Shown here: positions 17,211 to 26,703 of the stretch, one piece after another
How the letters are laid out: each line of letters opens with the position of its first letter
Numbering within the stretch: position 1 is the first letter of the stretch
Origin: Spirosoma sp.
GTDB taxonomy: Bacteria > Bacteroidota > Bacteroidia > Cytophagales > Spirosomataceae
Reading direction: 5' to 3'
Assembly (NCBI RefSeq): GCF_026391055.1
Contig: NZ_JAPLET010000019.1
Coordinates: 310,001 to 374,000, forward strand
Length of the DNA: 64,000 nucleotides
Translations under genes and position numbers: made by a program
The notes under the pieces: generated by a model
What the model was told of the DNA's origin: nothing
The model's input: the letters and a program-made list of their open reading frames with translations, nothing else
The model's database searches: none

Positions 17211-19700
17211 TTATTCCCCACTCGCTGCGGCCTCGGCCCGCAGGGCGTACTGCACAAACCGGATGTCGCTGAACGAGATATCGCTGCCCAGGGCCTGCCG
17301 TACTTCGGTCAGGGTTTCGGAGGGATAAGTTTCCAGGTACGAGCGGATACTGGCAATTTTTTTAGGAGATAGCACCGATTCAACGTCCAGATCGCCCGAG
17401 CCCACGTAGCGAACTAGGTGACTCTCGACCGTTGAAACGGCCAGACTTCGCTCGGCGGCAATCTGGTCGATGCTTTTGCCCGATTGAAAGAACGCCAGCG
17501 TAATGGCGGGCGACAGTTCCTTGGGCTCTTTTGGAGTTTTTGGCTCTTTGATGGGCTTTTCTTTGGGGACTTTACCTTTAGGCGTTGCTACACTGGCTAC
17601 CCGGCCGCCGGGGTTCTCCTGAACGATGCGGAGAATATCGGCACCAATCTGGCGTACTTTCGTTTTGCCAAACCCCTTGATAGCCAATAGTTCGGCCTCG
17701 GAAGTTGGACGAATCCGCGCCAGTTCAACGATGGTTTTCTGGGGTAGCACCATAAAGCCGGAGGTGTTGTGTTCACCAGCCATATCGTTTCGCCACTTCA
17801 TCAGGGCTCCGTACAGTCCGCCACGTGAAGACCCTTCCGAAGCGCTCGTCTCGGTGGGTTGGGGTTCCAGTTTTTTGCGCTCGGGCTGGAAATCCAGTTC
17901 GGCACGGTTCCGGGCCTGTAGATAGCTTAACGCGTTGAACCCCCCCCGGCAACTTTCAAAACTAAGCAGCTTACTGAACAGTTCTTTTTCCAACTCATCC
18001 AGGGCTTCCAGCAGCAAATCGCGAACCTTCTTGTTGTCGCAGTCGGTTGGGCAGCGCTGCAGCAGCGGCAACAGGTCGGAGCCGAGCAGCGACTTAAAAT
18101 AGGTCCCCGCTTTGCGGACTCGCTCCTGCAAAGCCTCGTTATGTTCCGGCAGCTTTTCGCTGGCGAAATAGCTGGGTAACTGTTGCTGAAATCGCCCCGA
18201 TACATCGCTGGCTTTTTCGCGCAGCAGATCGGTCAATTGAGCGAGTATAGGCGGACATTCGGCGTCCAGACTGCTAGCGTGTTCGTTCACCACCCGCCGA
18301 CAACGGTAAAGCAGGGAGTTGGCCCGCTCGAATGAGAAAAGTTCGCGCAGGAGGTGTTGCTGATTCGTTAGTTTCGCCTGATGCAGGTGTTGCTCATTGG
18401 GCGTTTGCTGTTGAACCTGCTGGTGGAAATCTTCCAGTTCAAGTTCGGTTTTGATGCTGTGCGCCGGAATGGGTTTCCGCAAAACCAGCCCATCCAGTGT
18501 TTTACAGCGGCTTAACGCTACATACACCTGACCGTGAGCGAACGCCGACGAAATATCCAGAATGGCCCTTTCAAACGTCAATCCCTGGCTTTTGTGAACG
18601 GTGATGGCCCAGGCCAGTTTGAGCGGCATCTGCCGGAAGGTACCAATCGGCTCACTCTTTATCTCTTTGGTGGCTGGGTCCAGAGTATATTTTATGTTCG
18701 TCCAGTCAACGGGATATACGACAATTTCCTGCCCATCCTGGTGGCTTTTGACGTAAATAGCCGAATCGTCCATGTCGGTAATTCGCCCGATCTTGCCGTT
18801 GTAGTACAGCTTTTCGCGAGACATATCGTTTTTGATGAACATCACCTGAGCGCCCACCTTTAACTCAAGGCTGGCTTCGGTGGGGTAGGTATGCGCCGGA
18901 AAATCCCCCTCAATGGTTGCCGTAAACGTGCGCGGCTTGCCCTTCAGCTCCAGTAATTTCTGGCTGTTTATCTGCTGGGCGGCCGTATTATGGGTCGATA
19001 ATGTAATATAGCCTTCATCCTCAGCGGGTGAAAAGTCGGGAATATATCGTTGATTCAGGTTGTCGAGCTGAGCGCGGGTAACGGTCTTCTCCCGGATACT
19101 GTTGAGCAGGCTGATGAATCGCTCGTCGGACTGCCGGTAGATGTGCGTCAGCTCGATAGGCACGTAGGATGTCTGTCGCAGGGCTTTACTTCCGAAAAAA
19201 TAGCCGGTATCGTAATAGGGTCTCAGCAGGGCCCAGTCTTCATCCTTAATGACCGGTGGCAGCTGCTGCATATCGCCGATCAGTAATAATTGAACACCCC
19301 CGAACGGAGCTGAACTGGATCGGTAGCGCCGGAGAACTTCGTCGATGCCGTCGAGCACATCGCTCCGAACCATACTGATTTCGTCAATGACCAGCAGGTC
19401 GAGGGTACGAAGTAAGTTGATTTTTTCCTTGTTAAACTTCTTGCCTTCGCGTTGAGTGGTTCCCGGTGTTATAGGGCCAAATGGAAGCTGAAACAGCGAG
19501 TGAATGGTCACGCCCCCTGCATTGATGGCTGCCACACCGGTTGGTGCTACTACGGCCAGCCGCTTGGCACTGAGTTGCTTGATTTGTTGAAGAAACGTCG
19601 TTTTACCGGTTCCGGCTTTCCCGGTCAGGAAAATATTTTGATTGGTATGCAGGACAAAGTTGTGAGCCAGGTCGAGCTTTTCATTTACGGAAACGGTCAT
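17211..19700 (-). CDS. Pif1/RecD-like helicase with HRDC and HTH domains
   Basis: An 829-residue superfamily 1 helicase. Walker A is GKAGTGKT (27-34), Walker B is VIDEIS (104-109), and later motifs include THIYRQSDERF and the motif V/VI region AITVHKSQGLTFERA...VYVALSRCKTLDGLV. After a helical middle region comes an HRDC domain (LARIRPTSEAELLAIKGFGKTKV) and a C-terminal HTH_40-like domain (SIDQIAAERSLAVSTVESHLVRYV). The same three-part layout is common in Bacteroidota and probably acts on structured DNA or replication blocks. A -7 element lies 24 bp upstream of the ATG. Confidence 0.88.
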   Translation of the reverse strand: MTVSVNEKLDLAHNFVLHTNQNIFLTGKAGTGKTTFLQQIKQLSAKRLAVVAPTGVAAINAGGVTIHSLFQLPFGPITPGTTQREGKKFNKEKINLLRTLDLLVIDEISMVRSDVLDGIDEVLRRYRSSSAPFGGVQLLLIGDMQQLPPVIKDEDWALLRPYYDTGYFFGSKALRQTSYVPIELTHIYRQSDERFISLLNSIREKTVTRAQLDNLNQRYIPDFSPAEDEGYITLSTHNTAAQQINSQKLLELKGKPRTFTATIEGDFPAHTYPTEASLELKVGAQVMFIKNDMSREKLYYNGKIGRITDMDDSAIYVKSHQDGQEIVVYPVDWTNIKYTLDPATKEIKSEPIGTFRQMPLKLAWAITVHKSQGLTFERAILDISSAFAHGQVYVALSRCKTLDGLVLRKPIPAHSIKTELELEDFHQQVQQQTPNEQHLHQAKLTNQQHLLRELFSFERANSLLYRCRRVVNEHASSLDAECPPILAQLTDLLREKASDVSGRFQQQLPSYFASEKLPEHNEALQERVRKAGTYFKSLLGSDLLPLLQRCPTDCDNKKVRDLLLEALDELEKELFSKLLSFESCRGGFNALSYLQARNRAELDFQPERKKLEPQPTETSASEGSSRGGLYGALMKWRNDMAGEHNTSGFMVLPQKTIVELARIRPTSEAELLAIKGFGKTKVRQIGADILRIVQENPGGRVASVATPKGKVPKEKPIKEPKTPKEPKELSPAITLAFFQSGKSIDQIAAERSLAVSTVESHLVRYVGSGDLDVESVLSPKKIASIRSYLETYPSETLTEVRQALGSDISFSDIRFVQYALRAEAAASGE

Positions 19701-19723
19701 AAAAACGCACAGGACATAATAGG

Positions 19724-19731
19724 CAAAGATA
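19724..19731 (-). promoter_or_regulatory. -7 element (TATCTTTG) for the helicase gene
   Basis: On the minus strand the sequence is TATCTTTG, an exact TAnnTTTG match 24 bp upstream of the helicase ATG at 19700. The leader would be under 20 nt. Confidence 0.5.
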
Positions 19732-19780
19732 CTCGTTTTAGAGACGAGTTCCAGCCATTTCGGTCATCTATCCACTACCC

Positions 19781-20203
19781 TTACTCTCGGCTTACGGCAA
19801 TCATGACGGCTCCGGCAGCCATGAGTATGGCCCCGGCAACGATCTGCCAAGTAACTTTTTCTTTCAGAAAGACAACTGCCAGAATGACGGCAATCAGTAG
19901 CGACACATTGGTAATTGGCGATACCTGAGCCGCATTGCCCAGTTTCAATGCCCGAAAGGAGAGGAGCGAGGATATACAGGTGAGTACACCCGCCGAAATC
20001 AGGTAGATCCAGACTTTTCGCTCGATGCGCGTCACATCGGGCAGGTTGCCCTGGCTAATCACAACTGTCCAGGAAACAATAAGAATCAACACAGATTGAA
20101 TAGCAAACGCCAGACTTGAATCGACGTCTTTAATACCGGCTTTGGATAAGGTGACAACCACCGCTGCGGCTACGGCAGCCATTAATGCAAAAAGAATCCA
20201 CAT
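19781..20203 (-). CDS. Single-domain EamA-like membrane protein
   Basis: A 140-residue protein made of four to five membrane helices: MWILFALMAAVAAAVVVTLSKAG, SVLILIVSWTVVIS, VWIYLISAGVLTCISSLLSF, and SLLIAVILAVVFLKEKVTWQIVAGAILMAAG. The VVFLKEKVTWQIVAGAILM segment is the classic EamA/DMT C-terminal signature. At half the usual ten-helix length it resembles dimeric four-helix DMT transporters. The substrate is unknown. It is 81 bp upstream of the helicase gene on the same strand. Confidence 0.8.
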   Translation of the reverse strand: MWILFALMAAVAAAVVVTLSKAGIKDVDSSLAFAIQSVLILIVSWTVVISQGNLPDVTRIERKVWIYLISAGVLTCISSLLSFRALKLGNAAQVSPITNVSLLIAVILAVVFLKEKVTWQIVAGAILMAAGAVMIAVSRE

Positions 20204-20408
20204 AAGGTTGATGACAAAGGGAAAAACAGATATCTGATTATTACGTGTAACGCGTAATGCCGTTCCACACTATAACTCACAATGTCTTCCTATAAAGCAA
20301 AAAGTGAGATAAAATGATTTAATAATCTGACAGAAAGAGTATTTGACGATATCCCGGCTATTTTTGGCTTCACTAAATGTTTCCTCATTCACGTCAGTTA
20401 CGAAGCGT

Positions 20409-22925
20409 ATGGATTCCAGAAGGGACTTTCTCAAAAAAGCTGCGTTATTATCTGCGGGCTTGTCCGGTAGTTTACCCGAATCGATTCAGAAAGCGTTTGC
20501 CATTAACCCACCAGCCGGAACAACTTACCTGGATGCCGAACACGTGGTCATTCTGATGCAGGAAAACCGCTCGTTCGATCATACATACGGCGCACTACAG
20601 GGAGTTCGGGGCTTCAACGACCCACGGGCTATCCGGTTGCCCAATAGCAACAAAGTCTGGCTACAGACCAACAAAGCGGGTGAGACATATGCCCCCTTCC
20701 GGCTCAACATGCGCGATACTAAAGCGACCTGGATGAGTTCGTTGCCGCACTCCTGGGAAAATCAGGTGGATGCCCTGAACGGAGGAAAGAACGACAAGTG
20801 GCTCGACGCCAAAAAGTCGGGCAACAAAGCATATGCTGATATGCCCCTCACACTAGGCTACTACAACCGGGACGACCTGCCGTTTTATTACGCCCTGGCC
20901 GATGCCTTCACCGTTTGCGATCAGAATTTCTGCTCATCATTGACGGGTACAACGCCTAATCGGCTGTACTTCTGGACGGGTACCATCCGTGACCCTCGCA
21001 ACCCGCAGGCTATCGCCAACGTTCGGAATGAGAACGTGGATTACGACGCGGAGGTGAGCTGGACAACCTTCCCTGAGCGGCTGGAAGCGCTGGGTATTCC
21101 CTGGAAAATTTACCAGAACGAGATCAGCTTGCCAACCGGGCTTGAAGGCGAAGCCGATAACTGGCTAAGTAACTTCACGGACAACCCCATCGAGTGGTTT
21201 TCGCAGCACCGGGTACGGTTCCATCCCGCCTATTACGCACACATTCAACAAGAGGAAAAACGCCTTCCCGAACGCATCAAGGCACTGGAAGGTAAACTGA
21301 AAAGCCTTACTGAAACGGACAAAGATTACCCCAAAATAAAACGGGAACTGGATAATCAGCAGAAATGGCAGAAAATAGTCGAGGTCGATCTGGTTACCTA
21401 TAGCCCGGAGAAATTTGAACAACTTTCACTGGCCGAGAAAAATCTTTGCCGGCGGGCCTTCACGACCAATGTCAATGACCCACACTACCGCGCATTAACC
21501 CCGTTAACGTATCAGGATGGCGACGCGACCCGTACAGTGAACGTCCCGAAAGGCGATGTGTTGCACCAGTTCCGGGAAGATGTTAAAAACAAAGCCCTGC
21601 CTAGCGTTTCGTGGGTGGTGGCCCCCGAAAACTTTTCCGACCACCCGTCGTCGGCCTGGTATGGTGCCTGGTACATATCCGAAATGCTGGATATACTGAC
21701 TCAGAATCCGGAGGTTTGGAAAAAGACGATTTTCGTGCTGGCCTACGACGAGAACGATGGTTATTTCGACCACATCCCCCCGTTTTTGCCCGCTCACCCC
21801 GACCAGCCCGAGACGGGAAAAACCAGCAAAGGCATTGACACCCGCGCCGAATTTGTGACGCAGGAGCAGGAAAGTAGCCGTAAGAATCGGGGACGAACCG
21901 GTCCGATTGGCCTTGGTTTTCGCGTGCCGCTGGTCATCGTATCGCCCTGGAGCCGGGGCGGGTATGTGTGTTCGGAAGTATTCGACCATACCTCGACACT
22001 ACAGTTTCTGGAGAACTTCCTGAGCCACAAGAAGGGCAAAAAGATCGAAGAGTCGAATATAAGTACCTGGCGTCGCACCGTTTGCGGTGACCTGTCGTCA
22101 GCTTTCCGGCCCTACAACGGCGAGACGATCAGAATGCCGAAATCGGTGGATAAAGAAGCGTTTATTGAGGCCATTCATAAAGCGCAGTTTAAGGGTGTGC
22201 CCACGAATTACAAACGCCTGACCGAAGAGGAGATTCGGCAATGCAACACCCGCCAGGCATCACCTTATCTGCCAACGCAGGAAGAAGGTGTCCGCAAGTC
22301 CTGCGCCCTGCCGTATGAGTTGTACGTGGATGGGCTTGTAGCGGACAAACAACTTTCGTTGCGGTTATCGGCAAAACAGGAGGCTTTCGGAAAGCAGTCG
22401 CTTGGGGCACCGTTTCAAGTCTACCAGCGAAAATCGGACGATGTTTCGTTACGGTCGTATACCGTTGCGGCAGGGGACGAATTGCGAGATATACTGCCCC
22501 TGTCAGACGATTTTCAGGTGTCTGTATACGGGCCAAATGGCTTCTACCGGGACTTTAAAGGCAGTACGGCCAACCCGGCTATCAAAATCGTCTGCGACTA
22601 CGAGAAAGACGCGAAAAAGAAATTTACCGGAAATGTATTGGTAAAACTTAGTAATACCGATCCATCCCGGACGTATACCGTTCAGATTCTGGACAACGGA
22701 TATCAAAGAAAACCACAGCCGCTTGCTCTGGCAAAAGCCGGGACTGCCGGAGCACAGAAGTCGCTGGTGCTTTCCCTGAAAGACAGTCATAACTGGTATG
22801 ATTTCAGCGTAAAAGTAACCGGTTTCGACGCCTTCGAGCAACGTTATGCCGGGCGGGTGGAGACCGGAAAAGCGGGTTTTAGCGACCCATTGATGGGAAA
22901 GGTGCCCGTTCTGGCCAGTCGGTAA
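20409..22925 (+). CDS. Tat-exported phosphocholine-type phospholipase C
   Basis: An 838-residue phospholipase C of the non-lytic, phosphocholine-preferring family (acid phosphatase-like AP superfamily). The Tat signal is MDSRRDFLKKAALLSAG; this ATG at 20409 is chosen over the open frame to 20343 because it puts the twin Arg at residues 4-5. Catalytic-domain motifs are HVVILMQENRSFDHTYG, GTTPNRLYFWTG and FVLAYDENDGYFDHIPPF. The C-terminal 200 residues form the two small beta-domains (DUF756) of this family. It would release phosphocholine or phosphoethanolamine from lipids outside the cytoplasm. It directly precedes the ethanolamine uptake genes, across a 31-bp palindrome. Confidence 0.9.
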   Translation: MDSRRDFLKKAALLSAGLSGSLPESIQKAFAINPPAGTTYLDAEHVVILMQENRSFDHTYGALQGVRGFNDPRAIRLPNSNKVWLQTNKAGETYAPFRLNMRDTKATWMSSLPHSWENQVDALNGGKNDKWLDAKKSGNKAYADMPLTLGYYNRDDLPFYYALADAFTVCDQNFCSSLTGTTPNRLYFWTGTIRDPRNPQAIANVRNENVDYDAEVSWTTFPERLEALGIPWKIYQNEISLPTGLEGEADNWLSNFTDNPIEWFSQHRVRFHPAYYAHIQQEEKRLPERIKALEGKLKSLTETDKDYPKIKRELDNQQKWQKIVEVDLVTYSPEKFEQLSLAEKNLCRRAFTTNVNDPHYRALTPLTYQDGDATRTVNVPKGDVLHQFREDVKNKALPSVSWVVAPENFSDHPSSAWYGAWYISEMLDILTQNPEVWKKTIFVLAYDENDGYFDHIPPFLPAHPDQPETGKTSKGIDTRAEFVTQEQESSRKNRGRTGPIGLGFRVPLVIVSPWSRGGYVCSEVFDHTSTLQFLENFLSHKKGKKIEESNISTWRRTVCGDLSSAFRPYNGETIRMPKSVDKEAFIEAIHKAQFKGVPTNYKRLTEEEIRQCNTRQASPYLPTQEEGVRKSCALPYELYVDGLVADKQLSLRLSAKQEAFGKQSLGAPFQVYQRKSDDVSLRSYTVAAGDELRDILPLSDDFQVSVYGPNGFYRDFKGSTANPAIKIVCDYEKDAKKKFTGNVLVKLSNTDPSRTYTVQILDNGYQRKPQPLALAKAGTAGAQKSLVLSLKDSHNWYDFSVKVTGFDAFEQRYAGRVETGKAGFSDPLMGKVPVLASR

Positions 22926-22940
22926 CGGATAAATTCGTAA

Positions 22941-23010
22941 GTTGTAGCGTGTTGGTATGGGTGGTGTCAGGTTCTCAAGCCTGACACCACCCATACCAAC
23001 ACGCTACAAC
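22941..23010. terminator. 31-bp perfect palindrome between plc and eat
   Basis: Arms 22941-22971 and 22980-23010 are perfect reverse complements over 31 bp with an 8-nt loop. It starts 15 bp after the phospholipase stop and ends 15 bp before the permease ATG, so it could terminate the upstream transcript or act in the leader of the eut genes. Confidence 0.75.
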
Positions 23011-23025
23011 CTGCCAACCTGCCAT

Positions 23026-24363
23026 ATGCCCAGCGAAACACCAACTCTCAAAAAAGCATTAACACCCGTTCACTTATGGGCTATTGGCGTAGGGCTGGTT
23101 ATCTCGGGCGAGTATTTTGGCTGGAACTACGGCTGGGGCGTGGCTGGAACCGTAGGGCTGCTAATTGCAACCCTGATTATCACCCTGCTCTATTTCACCT
23201 TCATTTTTAGCTTTACCGAACTCACAACGGCCATTCCCAATGCCGGTGGGCCATTTGCGTATGCTTTGCAGGCTTTTGGGCCGTTGGGGGCGTTACTGGC
23301 CGGGTACGCCACGCTTATCGAGTTCTTGTTTGCCACGCCCGCCATTGCGCTCGCCCTGGGCAGCTATGTCCATTTCCTGTATCCGGTTGTGCCGGTGGTC
23401 TGGTGTTCGATTGGTTCATTTGCGGTGTTTACCGTCATCAATCTACTCGGGATCAAAGAAGCCGCCTGGTTCTCGCTGATTATGACCATCATCGCCATTG
23501 GCGAGTTGCTGCTCTTTATTGGTGTCGTGTATCCGTATACCCGCATCGATACGTTTCTGCATAACCCGATGCCGTTTGGATGGCCGGGGGTATTTGCGGC
23601 TCTGCCGTTTGCTATCTGGCTGTTCGTTTGTTTGGAAGGCATTGCTATGGTGGCTGAAGAAGTGAAAGACGGCAAGAACACCATCGCCAAAGGGTACATA
23701 TCGGCCGTGTTGACGCTGACGTTTCTCGCCCTTACGGTCATGATTAGCGTGGGCGGTATTACTAATTGGGAAAATCTCGACAAACTCGATTACCCCATGC
23801 CTGAAGCCATTGCCATTGTGCTCGGTCGGCAAAATCCGCTCACGCAGTTTTTCGCCAGCGTCGGCCTGTTTGGCCTGATTGCTTCGTTTCATGGCATTAT
23901 CATCAGCTACTCCCGCCAGATTTTTGCGCTGGCCCGAAGTGGCTTTCTGCCGCATGGGCTGGCGCAGGTTAGTAAAACCCGAAAGGTGCCCGTTTGGGCC
24001 TTGGTCGCCGGGGCGGTATTCGGAATTATAGCCCTCGTTGCGCTTGACACTAGCAAGCTGGTCATCCTGTCGACCATTGGGGCTGTGGTGGTTTACATCA
24101 TCAGCATGTTGTCGCTGTTCCGGCTCCGGCAAACCCAACCGGAGCTACCCCGGTCGTTCAAAGCTCCATTTTACCCCTTCTTTCCGGCCATTGCGCTGTT
24201 GCTGGCGGTTGTAACACTGGGAGCCATGATCTACTTTTATAGCGGACTGAGTTTGTTGTTTTTCGGTGGGCTGGTCGCGATAATGGTGGGCTTTATCGCA
24301 TCTGGCCGCTATCGGAAAATCAGGCAGGAGTGGGCCGGAGCAGTTGAAAAGGTTGTCGACTAA
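23026..24363 (+). CDS. eat: Ethanolamine permease
   Basis: A 445-residue APC-superfamily transporter with about twelve hydrophobic helices. LTPVHLWAIGVGLVISGEYFGWNYGW at the N-terminus is the strong signature of the ethanolamine permease family, and the FTELTTAIPNAGGPFAYA block is the usual APC motif. It imports ethanolamine across the inner membrane. The ATG at 23026 is selected because the open frame upstream (to 22957) is only the translated palindrome. The eutB start follows 20 bp after the stop, so eat-eutB-eutC form one operon. Confidence 0.9.
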   Translation: MPSETPTLKKALTPVHLWAIGVGLVISGEYFGWNYGWGVAGTVGLLIATLIITLLYFTFIFSFTELTTAIPNAGGPFAYALQAFGPLGALLAGYATLIEFLFATPAIALALGSYVHFLYPVVPVVWCSIGSFAVFTVINLLGIKEAAWFSLIMTIIAIGELLLFIGVVYPYTRIDTFLHNPMPFGWPGVFAALPFAIWLFVCLEGIAMVAEEVKDGKNTIAKGYISAVLTLTFLALTVMISVGGITNWENLDKLDYPMPEAIAIVLGRQNPLTQFFASVGLFGLIASFHGIIISYSRQIFALARSGFLPHGLAQVSKTRKVPVWALVAGAVFGIIALVALDTSKLVILSTIGAVVVYIISMLSLFRLRQTQPELPRSFKAPFYPFFPAIALLLAVVTLGAMIYFYSGLSLLFFGGLVAIMVGFIASGRYRKIRQEWAGAVEKVVD

Positions 24364-24383
24364 ACGATCAGGAAGTTCAGGTT

Positions 24384-25763
24384 ATGCCGTATCCATTCAC
24401 TATCGGGTCTTTTACCTATCGCTTTGTCGATCTGAAAGAACTGCTGGCTAAAGCCAGTCCGCTGCGTTCGGGCGATGGGCTGGCCGGGCTGGCGGCTACC
24501 AGTTATGAAGAGCGGGTAGCTGCTCAACTGGCCCTTGCCAATGTGCCGTTGACCACCTTTCTGACCGAAGTCGTCATTCCCTACGAAACGGATGAAGTTA
24601 CACGCCTGATTATTGATACCCACGACAAACAGGCCTTTGCACCCATCAGCCACTTTACCGTCGGCGACCTGCGCGACTGGCTGCTGAGCAATGAAGCCGA
24701 CACCCCGGTGCTTCGGCAGGTTGCCTCTGGCCTGACGCCGGAAATGGTGGCGGCTGTATCGAAACTAATGCGGAATCAGGACTTGATTCTGGTCGCGAAA
24801 AAGTGCGAAGTTGTCACCAGGTTTCGGAATACCCAGGGGATCACCGGCCATTTGTCCGTTCGGCTCCAACCCAATCATCCAACCGACGATACCAAGGGAA
24901 TAGCGGCCAGCATCATCGACGGGTTGCTTTACGGAAGTGGCGATGCCATGATTGGCATTAACCCCGCCACCGACAGTCCGGCAGCTACAGCCCGGTTGCT
25001 TTACATGCTGGATGGTCTGCGGGAGAGATTCGACATGCCCACTCAGAACTGCGTGCTGAGCCACATAACTACCACCCTGCAACTGGTTGAACAACAGGTG
25101 CCGGTCGATCTGATCTTTCAATCCATTGCCGGTACCGAGAAGGCAAATGCAAGTTTTGGGGTGTCACTTTCTCTCTTGCAGGAAGCTTACGAAGCCGGTC
25201 TTTCGTTGAAACGGGGTACTGTCGGGAATAACGTCATGTACTTCGAAACCGGTCAGGGAAGTGCCCTCTCGTCGAACGGGCATCATCACGTCGATCAGCA
25301 AACCTGCGAAGCGCGGGCTTATGCCGTAGCTAGAGTGTACCAGCCATTTCTGGTCAATTCGGTGGTTGGCTTTATCGGTCCTGAATACCTGTTCGATGGT
25401 AAGCAGATTATCCGGGCGGGGCTGGAAGATCATTTCTGCGGGAAAGTGCTGGGGTTACCGATGGGTATGGATATTTGCTACACCAACCACGCCCAGGCCG
25501 ATCAGGACGATATGGATACGCTGTTGACCCTGCTTGGGGTGGCCGGTATCAACTTTATTATGGGCATTCCGGGGGCCGATGATATCATGCTGAACTACCA
25601 GTCGACATCCTTTCATGATGCCCTTTACCTGCGTCGGGTACTCGGCCTGCGACCGGCACCCGAGTTTGAGCAATGGCTGCTTCGGCAGGGAATCATGGAC
25701 AATCTCGGTAACCGCCTGTCGGGCAATACACAAAAACAGTTATACGCAGCTTTAGTGGACTAA
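24384..25763 (+). CDS. eutB: Ethanolamine ammonia-lyase large subunit
   Basis: A 459-residue protein, the usual EutB length. It forms the catalytic TIM barrel that, with adenosylcobalamin, converts ethanolamine to acetaldehyde and ammonia. Recognisable segments include IIDGLLYGSGDAMIGINPATDS, CVLSHITTTLQ, YFETGQGSALSSNGHHHVDQQT, GFIGPEYLFDGKQI and GMDICYTNHAQADQDDMD. No N-terminal microcompartment-targeting extension is visible. The stop is followed five bases later by eutC. Confidence 0.95.
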   Translation: MPYPFTIGSFTYRFVDLKELLAKASPLRSGDGLAGLAATSYEERVAAQLALANVPLTTFLTEVVIPYETDEVTRLIIDTHDKQAFAPISHFTVGDLRDWLLSNEADTPVLRQVASGLTPEMVAAVSKLMRNQDLILVAKKCEVVTRFRNTQGITGHLSVRLQPNHPTDDTKGIAASIIDGLLYGSGDAMIGINPATDSPAATARLLYMLDGLRERFDMPTQNCVLSHITTTLQLVEQQVPVDLIFQSIAGTEKANASFGVSLSLLQEAYEAGLSLKRGTVGNNVMYFETGQGSALSSNGHHHVDQQTCEARAYAVARVYQPFLVNSVVGFIGPEYLFDGKQIIRAGLEDHFCGKVLGLPMGMDICYTNHAQADQDDMDTLLTLLGVAGINFIMGIPGADDIMLNYQSTSFHDALYLRRVLGLRPAPEFEQWLLRQGIMDNLGNRLSGNTQKQLYAALVD

Positions 25764-25768
25764 ACCGC

Positions 25769-26557
25769 ATGGACGAAACGAAAAAAACGGGCATGGAAGC
25801 CGATGACTGGGAGCCGTTAAAAGCGTATACCAACGCCCGAATTGCGTTGGGGAAAACCGGCATTTCGATTCCATTGAAAGAGTCGCTTCAATTCAGGCTC
25901 GCCCATGCCCATGCCAAAGATGCCGTCTACTCTCAGTTAAATGTGCCGGAACTGGAGGCCACGTTGTCGAAAATAGGCTTGCCTGTTTATTGCCTGAAAA
26001 GCAAGGCGGAGAACCGCGACATGTACCTCCAGCGCCCCGACTTTGGCCGTTTGCTCAGCGCTGATTCCGTTCAACGGCTTCAGAAACTGAACAGCCCGTC
26101 CGCCGATGTCTGCCTGATAATTGCCGATGGCTTGTCGGCAACGGCCATCATGAAAAATGCGGGTCCGGTTGTTCAGTTGCTAGTGGAAAAAGTACGACAG
26201 GAGGGTTACTCGCTGGCTCCGCTACTCGTAGTCGAACAGGGGCGGGTAGCTATCACCGATGCAGTAGGGGAGTGGCTGCGCCCCCGGCTGGCCATCATTT
26301 TCATCGGCGAACGGCCGGGCCTCAGCTCGTTCGACAGTATGGGCGCTTACATCACCTACGCGCCACAGCCGGGATTGACCGACGAGCGCCGGAACTGCAT
26401 TTCAAACATTCGAGAGCAGGGATTACCGCCCGAACTGGCCGTGAATAAGCTCATGTATCTGATTCAGGCGGCCTTTCGTATGCAGCTCACGGGCGTGACC
26501 CTGAAAGACAATAATGCCCTCGATACCAGCGTCGTTTATCCGCAGCTGCCAGAGTGA
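25769..26557 (+). CDS. eutC: Ethanolamine ammonia-lyase small subunit
   Basis: A 262-residue EutC, which binds the adenosylcobalamin nucleotide end and completes the lyase with EutB. Motifs are TNARIALGKTGISIP and RLAHAHAKDAVYSQL at the N-terminus, FIGERPGLSSFDSMGAYITY in the middle and DERRNCISNIREQGLPPELA near the C-terminus. It is tightly linked (5 bp) to eutB. No EutA reactivase, acetaldehyde dehydrogenase or shell-protein gene follows inside the window, so acetaldehyde disposal must be encoded elsewhere. Confidence 0.93.
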   Translation: MDETKKTGMEADDWEPLKAYTNARIALGKTGISIPLKESLQFRLAHAHAKDAVYSQLNVPELEATLSKIGLPVYCLKSKAENRDMYLQRPDFGRLLSADSVQRLQKLNSPSADVCLIIADGLSATAIMKNAGPVVQLLVEKVRQEGYSLAPLLVVEQGRVAITDAVGEWLRPRLAIIFIGERPGLSSFDSMGAYITYAPQPGLTDERRNCISNIREQGLPPELAVNKLMYLIQAAFRMQLTGVTLKDNNALDTSVVYPQLPE

Positions 26558-26703
26558 AATTGACGAAGAGGCAGCCCTTTGACCATCTGGTCAACTGATT
26601 TATAAATCCATGGGGAGGGATTTTTGGTTATATCCGTTATACTTTTGACAAGTCGTTGTTGCACAGGAACTCCGCAACGAACGACATTTGACCAACGACC
26701 ATC

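Noticed and set aside
20240..20270. Palindrome-like ATTACG...CGTAAT upstream of the phospholipase gene
   Set aside because: Only six bases per arm and a single copy, so it is too weak to call an operator.
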